From positions 1 through 7,990 of the forward strand of contig CACXDK010000125.1 of NCBI GenBank assembly GCA_902766345.1: a DNA stretch of 7,990 bases. The letters are read 5' to 3'. Below are positions 1 to 7,303 of this stretch, one piece after another. Source of the stretch: an uncultured Spirochaetaceae bacterium. Lineage in GTDB: Bacteria > Spirochaetota > Spirochaetia > Treponematales > Treponemataceae. Position 1 is the first letter of the stretch, and the number at the start of each line of letters is the position of its first letter. Under the pieces are notes generated by a model, which saw only the letters and a program-made list of their open reading frames with translations, ran no database searches and was not told the origin of the DNA. A program made the translations under genes and the position numbers.

Positions 1-2249
1 ACACAGCATATCCTTCAGGTGCATATCTTGCTTCTTTTTTCAGACAGGCAGGACACAACGTAAAGTGGCACGACCTTAGCATTCAGCTGTTTTCACGCAT
101 TTTCTGCAAAGAAGGTCTTCAAACGCTTTTTGAAAAAAGTGAAAAAAAGGCATTGGACATTGCACAAAAAGCACAGGAAAAAGGTGACACGGCAACATCC
201 TCAAACCTATACCGCTATCTTTCTCAAAAAGATGTGTGGACACAGTGGATAGACTCAATTACTGCAATTCTCAAAGACGGTGGCTCTACAAACGGCTCCA
301 TAAGCGGTCGTGAACTATGCCACCGTTTTCTTTTTTCGCCCCATGCCCCACGCGGCAATAGAATGGAAACATATCTTGAAAATCTGGATCATGAACCTTC
401 TATTGATGATGCACGTTTTCTGGCAAGTTTAGCCCTTGCCGATCTTGCGGACTACATAACCGTTGCCTTTGACTCGGAATTTGCACTTGTGCGTTACGGA
501 GAATCGCTTGCCATTAGCGAAACCAGTTTTGCAGACATTACCAAAGGCATACACTCTCCAATACTGGAAACTTTCTATAAACCAATCCTGAATGATGTTC
601 TGAATGACATAACCGCCACCCCTACCGAAAACGAAAAATTACTGGTGTGCATTACTGTTCCGTTTCCTGGCACTTTCACGGCAGGGCTGGTTACGGCTCA
701 GCATTTCAGACAAAAATTCAACGACAACGCTTTTATTGTAATGGGTGGCGGCTTTGTAAACACAGAACTACGCGATACAGAAGAAAAAGAGCTTGCCTCA
801 TTTATAGACGCCATCAGTTATGACCGCGGATACGGTTCATACCAAGCATTGTTTGAAAGTGGACTTCTTACAAAGGGAACATGCATAACTCAGCAACAAA
901 AGCCATTATTTAAGCTTCGTCTTTTTACGAATGACATTATCATTGCTCCATTGAATGAAAAAGATGATGAGCAGGCAAAGATGATGCAGGAGTTTGAAAA
1001 CGGCAAAACTTCTGAAATTGTACCTGACTACAGCGACATAGATTTTTCGCAGTATCCGCGTATGACGGATGATACTAATCCAATGCAACGAATATGGTCA
1101 GACGGAACTTGGATAAAAGCATACCTTGCTCACGGCTGCTACTGGCATCAGTGTGCTTTCTGCGATGTCACTTTGGACTATGTTGCTTCGTACCGCATGA
1201 CGCACATCCAAAACCTGTTTCACGGTCTTAAAGAGCAGACTGTAAAACACGGTGTTTACGGCATTCACTTTGTAGACGAAGCCATGCCGCCAAAAGCAAT
1301 GGAACAGTTTGCTTCACTTAATGCACAAAACGGCAACACCATATCTTTTTGGGGAAACATCCGCTTTGAAAAAGTTTTTTCCCGCGACATTGCAGATTTT
1401 CTTTCCTATGGTGGTCTCATAGGTGTTTCTGGCGGCATTGAAATTGCCACTGGCTCAGGACTGGACGACATTCACAAAGGCACAGACATTCATTCTATAG
1501 TAAACGCCTGCTGTGCATTCAAAGAAGCAGGCATTCTTGTTCATGCATACATGATATACGGCTACTGGAAAGAAAGAGCTCAAGATCTTATTAATTCCAT
1601 GGAAACGCTGCGACAATTCTATGAAGCCGGACTTTTAGACAGTTCTTTTTGGCATAAATTTACACTTACACGACATTCCCGCATTTACAAAGAATGGCAG
1701 GAAGGCAAACATCCAGAACTGCAACCGATATTTCCCAAAAATACAGGTTTGTTTGCAAAGAATGGCTTACACTTTGAAGGTGAGCAAAAATCACAGAAAT
1801 TCGGAAATGGCCTTAATGCAGCTCTTACTTCATGGATGCACGGCGAAGCATTAGATGCACCTGTAGGGTCCTGGTTTAATTTCAAGACACCACTCCCAAC
1901 AATTCCCCAAGACTACATAGAAAAAGCCATAACTATCTACGAGCATAAAAGAGATTCAGCATATAAAAGCCCCGTAAAGCTTGAAAAATGCTGGTGGCTT
2001 GCAGGACAGATTATTGCTACAAAGCCAGATACACTTACCTGGATTTATATGCAGGAAACTGTTGAAATGCATGTAAATGGCAATATAGTACAGCTTGTTC
2101 CACAACTTATGCGGCTTATTATGCAGTTACAACCAGAATATAAAAAAAGAGATAAAGCCGTACAGGAACTAAAAGAATTTCTTGACAGTTACACACAGGC
2201 ACAGCCATTTGTTCAAAAACTACGCGGAAAAGGATTGGTGCAAATCTAA
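1..2249 (+). CDS. B12-binding-type radical SAM protein, 5' partial
   Basis: The reading frame is open from base 3 to the TAA at 2247-2249 with no stop upstream. The gene therefore enters from outside the window, and the TTG at 153 is not its start. Numbering from base 3, the N-terminal stretch (AYPSGAYLASFFRQAGH) and the GGGFVNTELRD segment at about residues 248-258 resemble the Rossmann-like cobalamin-binding domain of B12-binding radical SAM proteins. No DxHxxG cobalamin motif is visible in the part present. The radical SAM core has its cluster cysteines at about 379, 384 and 387 (HGCYWHQCAFC). Their spacing is CX4CX2C, not the textbook CX3CX2C. Typical barrel segments follow: FVDEAMPP, then GGIEIATGSG. 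The last 200 or so residues are family-specific. Expected chemistry is 4Fe-4S-dependent cleavage of S-adenosylmethionine. The substrate is unknown, and a methyl transfer or peptide/lipid modification is only a guess. It converges on the next gene, and I see no clear terminator in the 27-bp gap. Confidence 0.85.
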   Translation, partial: TAYPSGAYLASFFRQAGHNVKWHDLSIQLFSRIFCKEGLQTLFEKSEKKALDIAQKAQEKGDTATSSNLYRYLSQKDVWTQWIDSITAILKDGGSTNGSISGRELCHRFLFSPHAPRGNRMETYLENLDHEPSIDDARFLASLALADLADYITVAFDSEFALVRYGESLAISETSFADITKGIHSPILETFYKPILNDVLNDITATPTENEKLLVCITVPFPGTFTAGLVTAQHFRQKFNDNAFIVMGGGFVNTELRDTEEKELASFIDAISYDRGYGSYQALFESGLLTKGTCITQQQKPLFKLRLFTNDIIIAPLNEKDDEQAKMMQEFENGKTSEIVPDYSDIDFSQYPRMTDDTNPMQRIWSDGTWIKAYLAHGCYWHQCAFCDVTLDYVASYRMTHIQNLFHGLKEQTVKHGVYGIHFVDEAMPPKAMEQFASLNAQNGNTISFWGNIRFEKVFSRDIADFLSYGGLIGVSGGIEIATGSGLDDIHKGTDIHSIVNACCAFKEAGILVHAYMIYGYWKERAQDLINSMETLRQFYEAGLLDSSFWHKFTLTRHSRIYKEWQEGKHPELQPIFPKNTGLFAKNGLHFEGEQKSQKFGNGLNAALTSWMHGEALDAPVGSWFNFKTPLPTIPQDYIEKAITIYEHKRDSAYKSPVKLEKCWWLAGQIIATKPDTLTWIYMQETVEMHVNGNIVQLVPQLMRLIMQLQPEYKKRDKAVQELKEFLDSYTQAQPFVQKLRGKGLVQI

Positions 2250-2276
2250 TTGATTTTTAAGTTGCCTTCAGATAAT

Positions 2277-4208
2277 TCAAAAATCTTTGACATTATTGAG
2301 CTTCTTCAGGCAGTTAATAAATTCTTCTTTTATAATAGGGCGGGCATAATAGAACCCCTGTCCATAATTTACACCAAGCTTTTCAACAAAGTCATGCTGT
2401 TCTTTTGTTTCAATACCTTCAACAGCAACTTCAAATCCCATTTCTTTAAGCATGTTTACTGTATGAATTAAGAAAATGCGTGCAGAATCTGAGTCATTCA
2501 TTTTTTTAAAGATGGAACGGTCTATTTTTACAGTACCAAATCCCATAGAAAAAAGTGAAGAAATGTCAGTATGCCCCGTACCATAATTATCAAGAGCAAG
2601 GAAAAAACCCATATCATGCATATTACGAAGATTATGTAGCGCAGAATTAACATTCATTAAAGACGAAGTTTCACATACATCTATGTAAATGCGCTCCGTA
2701 CGAAGACCATAAAAATCAAGAATTTCTTTAAAAAGAAACGGCAAATCATTCTGTAAACACTGGGCGGCAGAAAGATTTATAACAACTCCAGAAAGACCAA
2801 CTTGCTTTGAAACAGGCTCTGATATAAAACTACAGACCTTATTCATAAGGAAAAGCCCGATTTCACGGATTAATCCTGTTTTTTCAGCAATAGGAAGCCA
2901 CTCTTCATTTGGAATGTAGTTACCATCAAGGTCTAACAGGCGAACAAAGGCTTCAGCTCCGTGACAACAATTTCTCTGAAAATCCCATACAGGCTGATAC
3001 AGCACTTGAAAAGATTGTTCTTCAAGTGCTTTTTTTATTGCACTAGTAACTGTTGATTCATGCTGAAGAAAATGCAACTGATGATCTTTTATAAAAGAAA
3101 CCCTGTTCCGCAATTTCTCTTCAGTTGAATCAATAAGAAACATCATGGAATCAAAGGAACGTAAATCCAAAGGAATATTTATTGTTCCTAAAATAACGGA
3201 CATAGGAATGCTATAATTATTAAGAGTCCAGTCTTTATTGAACTTTTCATTAATAGACTCTGTAATATGCTTTGAATAACTCAAATGATCTTCATCTATG
3301 ACAATTGCAAAAGTGTAATGATTACAATCATAGATAAAACGTCTGTCTACTATAAGAGTTTCTAGATAATCCGCAATATTCATCATCAGTTCATTCATTA
3401 AATCCACACCAAGAAGTGAAATTAAAGAACGGACATTGCATATCTTTATCAGAATAATAGTGTACAATCGTTTTGAATTAAGCATTTTTACAAGATTTTT
3501 TTCAAATGTCCGACGGTTATACACTTTTGTATTTACATTCATAAGATCGCTCTCATTTTCCACAGAAAATAAAATGTAATGCAGCATTAGAGTTCTGGCA
3601 AACATTTCAATATTAACAGTTGTAAAGAAATACTGAAAAATAGCCGCCGTAGGACTGCAAATAACAATCAAGATTAATACACCTGTCTGAAAATCTGTAA
3701 ATGCACTTTTATACCTTAAGCTGATATACACACAAATAATCATATAAAGCATCATAGAACTTAAGGCAAAAGGAAGATACAGCCATCCATTATGATAAAA
3801 ACCATCACTCAAATAGAATATATTTTTATTAAACAGGTTCTGAACTAACAATCCGATATCAAAAAAAACAGGAATAGTATAAATCAGAAGGAAAACAGGT
3901 TTACGAGCCTTTATTCTGCCTGTTACCGCAAGAAAATACAGACACAGAAGATAAGCCATACTGCTACGAATAAAAAGATAAACCGTCTCTAAAAAATAGA
4001 TAATGCCATCAGGAAACCAGAAACGATCATTCAGCATAACGCATGCACATAAATCTGCAAATGTTGCAATTACACAAGTAAAAACAAGTGCCAGAAATAT
4101 TTTATTTTGAAAGTTCGACACTTCTTTTTTAGCAAAGAAATAGTATGTCATTACGAAACATACAGCAAGAGCAAAAATAGCATAATGAATATTATAAATA
4201 GGGTGCAT
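2277..4208 (-). CDS. Membrane protein with degenerate GGDEF and EAL domains
   Basis: This 643-residue protein probably senses a signal in the membrane and binds or hydrolyses cyclic di-GMP. Residues 8-215 contain about seven hydrophobic segments (near 8-25, 36-57, 66-96, 104-124, 142-163, 174-193 and 200-215). A GGDEF-like domain lies at about 225-375. It keeps the VYNRRTF start, but its signature is NHYTF at 296-300 in place of GGDEF, so cyclase activity is very unlikely. An EAL domain spans about 395-635. It has EAF (E419-F421) for EAL, N478 in INLS, E513, K561 in KIDRS, E597 in VEGIE and Q617 in GQGFYYARP. The DDFG motif is D540-N541-Y-G, so the second metal-binding Asp is Asn. Most catalytic residues therefore remain but one is lost. 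Activity may be weak, or the protein may be a cyclic di-GMP receptor. The start is secure: an in-frame TAA lies at 4233-4235 with no ATG, GTG or TTG between. It is divergent from the Nudix gene across the DnaA-box region. Confidence 0.9.
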   Translation of the reverse strand: MHPIYNIHYAIFALAVCFVMTYYFFAKKEVSNFQNKIFLALVFTCVIATFADLCACVMLNDRFWFPDGIIYFLETVYLFIRSSMAYLLCLYFLAVTGRIKARKPVFLLIYTIPVFFDIGLLVQNLFNKNIFYLSDGFYHNGWLYLPFALSSMMLYMIICVYISLRYKSAFTDFQTGVLILIVICSPTAAIFQYFFTTVNIEMFARTLMLHYILFSVENESDLMNVNTKVYNRRTFEKNLVKMLNSKRLYTIILIKICNVRSLISLLGVDLMNELMMNIADYLETLIVDRRFIYDCNHYTFAIVIDEDHLSYSKHITESINEKFNKDWTLNNYSIPMSVILGTINIPLDLRSFDSMMFLIDSTEEKLRNRVSFIKDHQLHFLQHESTVTSAIKKALEEQSFQVLYQPVWDFQRNCCHGAEAFVRLLDLDGNYIPNEEWLPIAEKTGLIREIGLFLMNKVCSFISEPVSKQVGLSGVVINLSAAQCLQNDLPFLFKEILDFYGLRTERIYIDVCETSSLMNVNSALHNLRNMHDMGFFLALDNYGTGHTDISSLFSMGFGTVKIDRSIFKKMNDSDSARIFLIHTVNMLKEMGFEVAVEGIETKEQHDFVEKLGVNYGQGFYYARPIIKEEFINCLKKLNNVKDF

Positions 4209-4215
4209 TAATTCT

Positions 4216-4224
4216 ATTTTAACA
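4216..4224 (-). promoter_or_regulatory. Extended -10 promoter of the GGDEF/EAL gene
   Basis: On the minus strand this reads TGTTAAAAT, an extended -10 (TGn followed by TAAAAT). It is followed by only 7 nt before the ATG at 4208. The -35 region is poor, as is usual for extended -10 promoters. A transcript starting about 7 nt after the -10 would begin at or next to the start codon. There is no Shine-Dalgarno sequence in the 7 nt. Confidence 0.55.
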
Positions 4225-4272
4225 CCATTATCTTAGAAAAGAAAGCTAATAATATATAAATAGATAAGCAAG

Positions 4273-4445
4273 TTATCCACAGCTTTTGCGGAGTTATTAA
4301 CAGTTTTTCACAGTTTTGAAAGGTAAGGAATTACAAACTTTTCCACAAGCTAAATATATATATTATAATAAATAGAAAAACTTACCACAAAAATACACAT
4401 CTGGTTACCCACATATTTAGCACACAAATTCACCATTTATCCACA
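4273..4445 (+). promoter_or_regulatory. Cluster of DnaA boxes, origin-like or DnaA-binding regulatory site
   Basis: Two perfect DnaA boxes (TTATCCACA) lie at 4273-4281 and 4437-4445. Single-mismatch boxes are TTTTCCACA at 4339-4347 and TTACCCACA at 4405-4413. Two-mismatch versions are TTATTAACA at 4294-4302 and TTTTTCACA at 4304-4312. All six point the same way, and I saw no TGTGGATAA in the region. The consensus is that of the bacterial initiator DnaA. Such density in about 170 bp is typical of replication origins, DnaA titration sites or DnaA-controlled promoters. No dnaA, dnaN, gyrB or rep gene is present here, so which of these it is cannot be decided from the window. Confidence 0.65.
4351..4380. 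other. A/T tract next to DnaA boxes (possible unwinding element)
   Basis: 29 of 30 bases are A or T; the only exception is the G at 4375. It sits between the box at 4339-4347 and the box at 4405-4413, which is where a DNA unwinding element would be expected if the boxes form an origin. It may equally be ordinary A/T-rich spacer in an A/T-rich genome. Confidence 0.4.
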
Positions 4446-4494
4446 GAATTCAATCAGGATTTTACAGGTTATGAACAAATTATTATATTTGTTG

Positions 4495-4500
4495 TATAAT
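4495..4500 (+). promoter_or_regulatory. -10 box of the Nudix-GH5 operon
   Basis: A perfect TATAAT lies 6 nt upstream of the ATG at 4507. A 4/6 match to the -35 consensus (TGAACA, 4472-4477) sits 17 bp further upstream. Transcription would start at about 4507, making the mRNA leaderless and placing the upstream in-frame ATG (4471) outside the transcript. Confidence 0.6.
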
Positions 4501-4506
4501 CGTGGC

Positions 4507-4989
4507 ATGAAATCTCAATTAACTACACTTTGTTACATAGAAAAAGATAACAGTTACCTCATGCTTCACCGAATATATAATAAGAAGGATGACGAAAACC
4601 GCGACAAATGGATTGGCGTGGGAGGACACTTTGAGCAGGGCGAAAGCCCCGAAGACTGTCTTTTAAGGGAAGTAAGGGAAGAAACAGGACTTACTCTACA
4701 TTCCTTCAAGTTCAGAGGCATTGTTACGTTTGTTTCAGACGACAATCCTGCTGAATACATGTGCCTGTACACATCGGACGATTTCAGTGGAAATCTCATA
4801 GAGTGTACAGAAGGCAAATTAGAATGGGTTTTAAAAGAACACATAGAAAAACTGACATTATGGGAAGGAGACAAAATCTTTCTGCGGCTGCTGGCTCAGG
4901 ACGCACCGTTTTTTTCACTGAAACTTGTGTATAAAAACGGAAAGCTCATTGAAACAGCTCTGGACGGAAAGGTAGGTACAACAACATGA
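4507..4989 (+). CDS. MutT-type Nudix hydrolase
   Basis: This 160-residue protein is a Nudix pyrophosphohydrolase of the MutT / 8-oxo-dGTP diphosphatase type. It would hydrolyse a nucleoside diphosphate linked to another group, using Mg2+ or Mn2+ in the cytoplasm. The Nudix box GX5EX7REUXEEXGU is perfect at residues 40-62: GHFEQGE, then seven residues, then REVREETGL. The metal-binding glutamates E58 and E59 are present. The C-terminal WEGDKIFL and DAPFFSLKL segments are typical of Firmicutes/spirochaete-type homologues as I recall them. I chose the ATG at 4507 over the in-frame ATG at 4471 because family members start with a sequence like MKSQLTTLCYIEKD and because the TATAAT at 4495-4500 lies between the two. 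Its stop codon overlaps the start of the GH5 gene (ATGA), so the two are probably co-transcribed. The exact substrate cannot be read from the sequence. Confidence 0.88.
   Translation: MKSQLTTLCYIEKDNSYLMLHRIYNKKDDENRDKWIGVGGHFEQGESPEDCLLREVREETGLTLHSFKFRGIVTFVSDDNPAEYMCLYTSDDFSGNLIECTEGKLEWVLKEHIEKLTLWEGDKIFLRLLAQDAPFFSLKLVYKNGKLIETALDGKVGTTT
4968..4976 (+). promoter_or_regulatory. Ribosome binding site of the GH5 gene
   Basis: The purine-rich sequence AAAGGTAGG ends 9 nt before the ATG at 4986, inside the 3' end of the Nudix gene. It supports the ATG at 4986 over the in-frame ATG at 5010. The other visible starts in this window have no such site. Confidence 0.55.
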
Positions 4990-6767
4990 TTAATGTAAAA
5001 CGATTTATTATGGCTACGGTTGCTGCTGCATTTACACTATGTTCTGTGTTTGCCGACTCAGAAACAAAAGTTCAGCTGGCAAAAAAAGTTGGTGAACTGT
5101 CATGGTCAAAAACAATAACATACCCTGACATCATGTTCAAAAATGCGGACGAAGGTTCTGTTATCCGCATTTCTGCAACACAGACAAAAGCGGACTATCA
5201 TAAACTCAAGGTTTATGCAATGACAGACGGTTGGACAGAACTTGGTTACGGCGGTGTTGGTGGCGCAGAATTCAACAATGGCGAAATCACAGTGGACAGA
5301 GTTTCCGGCACAATCGTAATTACGCTTACACAGCAGGAAGCCTATAATCTTAGAAAGCACGGCATGGCACTTCATGGTTTTGGTCTTTCCGTTAAAAAAA
5401 TAGAACTTCGCAACCCAGAAAAAGAAGAAGGTCTTTTTGACTTAGGCAACTGGCAGAGTTTTGGCGTTCCAGCCTCACAGTTCCAGGGAATTGACAATTT
5501 TTCTATTCAGATTATTACAAACCGCTCTCCATCAGAAAAGGGAGCTACTTATTTTAATATCAAACTGTATGTAGACAATACAAACCCATGGCGCACTGTA
5601 TACAAGGGAAAAGTTACCTCTGCTGCAGAAGATGTACGCATTCAAGATGATTTAATCTTCCTTGTAAAAGCAGACAACTCAGTAATCTACACTCCAACAG
5701 ACAAAGAACGCGAAGCCATTAAGGAAAACGGACTGCGCATACAGGGATACGGAATGCTCGTAATGGAAGTAAACACAGTAAACGAAAAAGGCGAACAGCT
5801 TGTAGCAGTAAGTCAGGAAGAATCCACTGCAGACCCAACAGCAGCAAAGGGAACTCCATTTGCAAAACACGGAAAACTGCACGTATCAGGAACTTCTCTT
5901 TACGACAGCAAAGACCAGAAATTCCAGTTGTACGGAATGTCAACACACGGGCTTTCCTGGTTCCCAGAATATGTATCAGAAGAAAGCTTTGCAACACTCC
6001 GCAATGACTGGAACACAAACTGTGTACGTCTTGCAATGTATCCTGGCGATTATCAGGGCTACTGCAATGGTGGTAATCAGGCAGAGTTAAAGGATGTTGT
6101 ATGCAGAGGCATTGAAGCTGCAACAGCACAGGGAATGTATGTAATCGTAGACTGGCATGTTCACAACGACAATCCTAATACATACAAAGATGAAGCTAAG
6201 AAATTCTTTGCCGAAATCTCTAAGAAATATGCAAATTACGGAAATGTTTTGTACGAAATCTGCAACGAACCAGTAAATGCAGACTGGGATTCCCAGATTA
6301 AGCCTTATGCAGAAGAAGTCATTCCTGTTATCCGCGCAAATGCTCCAGATGCAATTATTATTGTAGGAACAAATACCTGGTCACAGGATGTAGACAAAGC
6401 CGCCGCAAATCAGATAAAGGCTTTCAAAAACATCATGTACACATTCCACTTCTATGCCCACACACATACAAAAGACATGCGTACAAAGCTTGAAAATGCA
6501 ATAAAGCTTGGTCTGCCAGTATTCATTACAGAGTTTGGTACTTGTGATGCTTCTGGTAACGGCGGCTATGATGAACAGCAGACAATGGAATGGTTCAACC
6601 TTATTCAGAAATATAATTTGAGCCACATAAACTGGAGTTTGTGCAATAAGGATGAAACTGCAAGCGTAATTTCAAGCAGCTGTAAAGCTCACTCTGGATG
6701 GAAAGAAAGCGATCTTACACCATCTGGCAAGTTTATAAGAAGTCACTTCAGAACATTAAAAAAATAA
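4986..6767 (+). CDS. Secreted GH5 endoglucanase with two N-terminal accessory modules
   Basis: This 593-residue exported glycoside hydrolase probably cleaves internal beta-1,4 bonds of cellulose or a related beta-glucan by the retaining mechanism. Residues 1-23 form a signal peptide: K5 R6, a hydrophobic core, then SVFA before D24. C19 lacks a convincing lipobox. Residues 28-142 and 148-265 look like two divergent copies of one beta-rich module. Each ends in G-four residues-G-(F/Y)-G-(L/M)-x-V (G126 to V136 and G249 to V259), so they are probably carbohydrate-binding. A linker at about 268-292 leads to the catalytic domain at 293-590. It shows R348, the DWHVH segment (H391, H393), E428 of CNEP as acid/base, H488 and Y490, E516 of ITEFG as nucleophile, and W550. 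The pattern is closest to GH5 subfamily 2 endoglucanases. There is no dockerin, SLH or C-terminal anchor. The gene overlaps the Nudix stop by 4 bp and ends just before a strong terminator. Confidence 0.93.
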   Translation: MINVKRFIMATVAAAFTLCSVFADSETKVQLAKKVGELSWSKTITYPDIMFKNADEGSVIRISATQTKADYHKLKVYAMTDGWTELGYGGVGGAEFNNGEITVDRVSGTIVITLTQQEAYNLRKHGMALHGFGLSVKKIELRNPEKEEGLFDLGNWQSFGVPASQFQGIDNFSIQIITNRSPSEKGATYFNIKLYVDNTNPWRTVYKGKVTSAAEDVRIQDDLIFLVKADNSVIYTPTDKEREAIKENGLRIQGYGMLVMEVNTVNEKGEQLVAVSQEESTADPTAAKGTPFAKHGKLHVSGTSLYDSKDQKFQLYGMSTHGLSWFPEYVSEESFATLRNDWNTNCVRLAMYPGDYQGYCNGGNQAELKDVVCRGIEAATAQGMYVIVDWHVHNDNPNTYKDEAKKFFAEISKKYANYGNVLYEICNEPVNADWDSQIKPYAEEVIPVIRANAPDAIIIVGTNTWSQDVDKAAANQIKAFKNIMYTFHFYAHTHTKDMRTKLENAIKLGLPVFITEFGTCDASGNGGYDEQQTMEWFNLIQKYNLSHINWSLCNKDETASVISSSCKAHSGWKESDLTPSGKFIRSHFRTLKK

Positions 6768-6788
6768 TAGATAAACCTTCCCCCAACC

Positions 6789-6831
6789 GCCCTTTGCAAT
6801 GGCTAAAAGCTGATTGCAAGGGGCTTTTTTT
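6789..6831 (+). terminator. Rho-independent terminator of the Nudix-GH5 operon
   Basis: A 12-bp stem pairs GCCCTTTGCAAT (6789-6800) with ATTGCAAGGGGC (6813-6824). It has one G-U wobble, and a further GCT/AGC pairing is possible inside the 12-nt loop. Seven Ts follow directly (6825-6831). It begins 21 bp after the GH5 stop. On the minus strand no T-tract follows the hairpin, so it should not serve the convergent acetyltransferase gene. Confidence 0.92.
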
Positions 6832-6848
6832 ATGCATTGGGAAAATTT

Positions 6849-7250
6849 CTAAGATATTGAATAGGTCTGATTATCTATTTTTTGCATTCCAATGCTTTTC
6901 CAAAAGATTTCAGCATTGGTATCCTTAGCATCCAGAAGGATTTTTTTTGCACCAGTTTCCAGCATAAGACGTTCAAGAGCAATAGTGCCTATGCCTATGT
7001 GTCGGAATTCTTTGTTTACCTCAAACAAATCTATGCAAAGAGTATCACCCAACATTTTGTATACGCACACAGCTTTTAGAAAACCCGATGAGGGCTTGTA
7101 GTCAAAAATCATGAACTGCTCATCTTTAAGCATGAACGAAAACTCACCGTTTTCTGTGTAGGACTTTAATAGAGGAAAATTATCCCAACCTTCCATTGCC
7201 ATGTACGATTCAAAAATGTCACAATCAATAATTCTGTAATTCAAATTCAT
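6849..7250 (-). CDS. Small GNAT-family N-acetyltransferase
   Basis: This 133-residue cytoplasmic protein has the hallmarks of a GCN5-related acetyltransferase, which transfers acetyl from acetyl-CoA to an amine. The acetyl-CoA pyrophosphate loop is R83-H-I-G-I-G88 within VNKEFRHIGIGTIALERL. It is preceded by a beta strand (LCIDLFEV), which is the usual order. The C-terminal FWKSIGM (116-122) matches the common F-Y-x-x-x-G-F element. The protein is slightly short for the family (usually 140-180), and its N-terminal part is not recognisable. The acceptor is unknown. The start is forced: an in-frame TAA sits in the -10 region at 7263-7265 with no other start codon between. It is convergent with the GH5 operon and divergent from larB. 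Confidence 0.8.
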   Translation of the reverse strand: MNLNYRIIDCDIFESYMAMEGWDNFPLLKSYTENGEFSFMLKDEQFMIFDYKPSSGFLKAVCVYKMLGDTLCIDLFEVNKEFRHIGIGTIALERLMLETGAKKILLDAKDTNAEIFWKSIGMQKIDNQTYSIS

Positions 7251-7259
7251 AGCAGTTAT

Positions 7260-7268
7260 ATTTTACCA
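7260..7268 (-). promoter_or_regulatory. Extended -10 promoter of the acetyltransferase gene
   Basis: On the minus strand this reads TGGTAAAAT, with 9 nt between it and the ATG at 7250. There is no recognisable -35 and no Shine-Dalgarno sequence. The predicted transcript leader is about 0-3 nt. Confidence 0.5.
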
Positions 7269-7303
7269 CAATTTGCATAAAACGGTAGTTTTTCAGCAAA
7301 AAA

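Larger units (their letters stand above)
4209..4506. other. A/T-rich divergent intergenic region
   Basis: This is the only long non-coding stretch in the window, lying between two divergent genes. It holds a promoter at each edge, a run of DnaA-box-like nonamers in the middle, and an almost pure A/T tract. A 10-bp-phased repeat of CAGTTTT (4301-4307 and 4311-4317) overlaps the weaker boxes. I see no convincing hairpin, tRNA-like fold or small ORF of its own. An ATG at 4471 is in frame with the Nudix gene but lies upstream of that gene's likely promoter. Confidence 0.85.

Noticed and set aside
153..155. TTG as the start codon of the radical SAM gene
   Set aside because: The frame stays open to base 3, and the upstream residues (AYPSGAYLASFF and onwards) match the N-terminal domain of the family, so the true start is outside the window.
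2242..2256. Possible terminator hairpin between the convergent radical SAM and GGDEF/EAL genes
   Set aside because: Only a 5-bp A/T-rich stem (AAATC/GATTT) can form, too weak to call.
4381..4389. CTTACCACA as a seventh DnaA box
   Set aside because: Three mismatches to TTATCCACA, so it is not counted.
4471..4473. Upstream in-frame ATG for the Nudix gene
   Set aside because: The extra 12 residues are unlike the family N terminus, and a perfect TATAAT lies between this ATG and the one at 4507.
4469..4477. TTATGAACA as a further DnaA box
   Set aside because: Two mismatches in the core CC positions, and it overlaps the likely -35 of the Nudix promoter. The promoter explanation is simpler.
4986..5054. 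Lipoprotein signal peptide for the cellulase (C19)
   Set aside because: The residues before C19 (F-T-L) do not fit even a relaxed lipobox, and SVFA before D24 is a good signal peptidase I site.
5719..6129. 136-codon minus-strand frame and other overlapping frames inside the GH5 gene
   Set aside because: They overlap conserved GH5 or module sequence, lack ribosome binding sites and have low-complexity composition.
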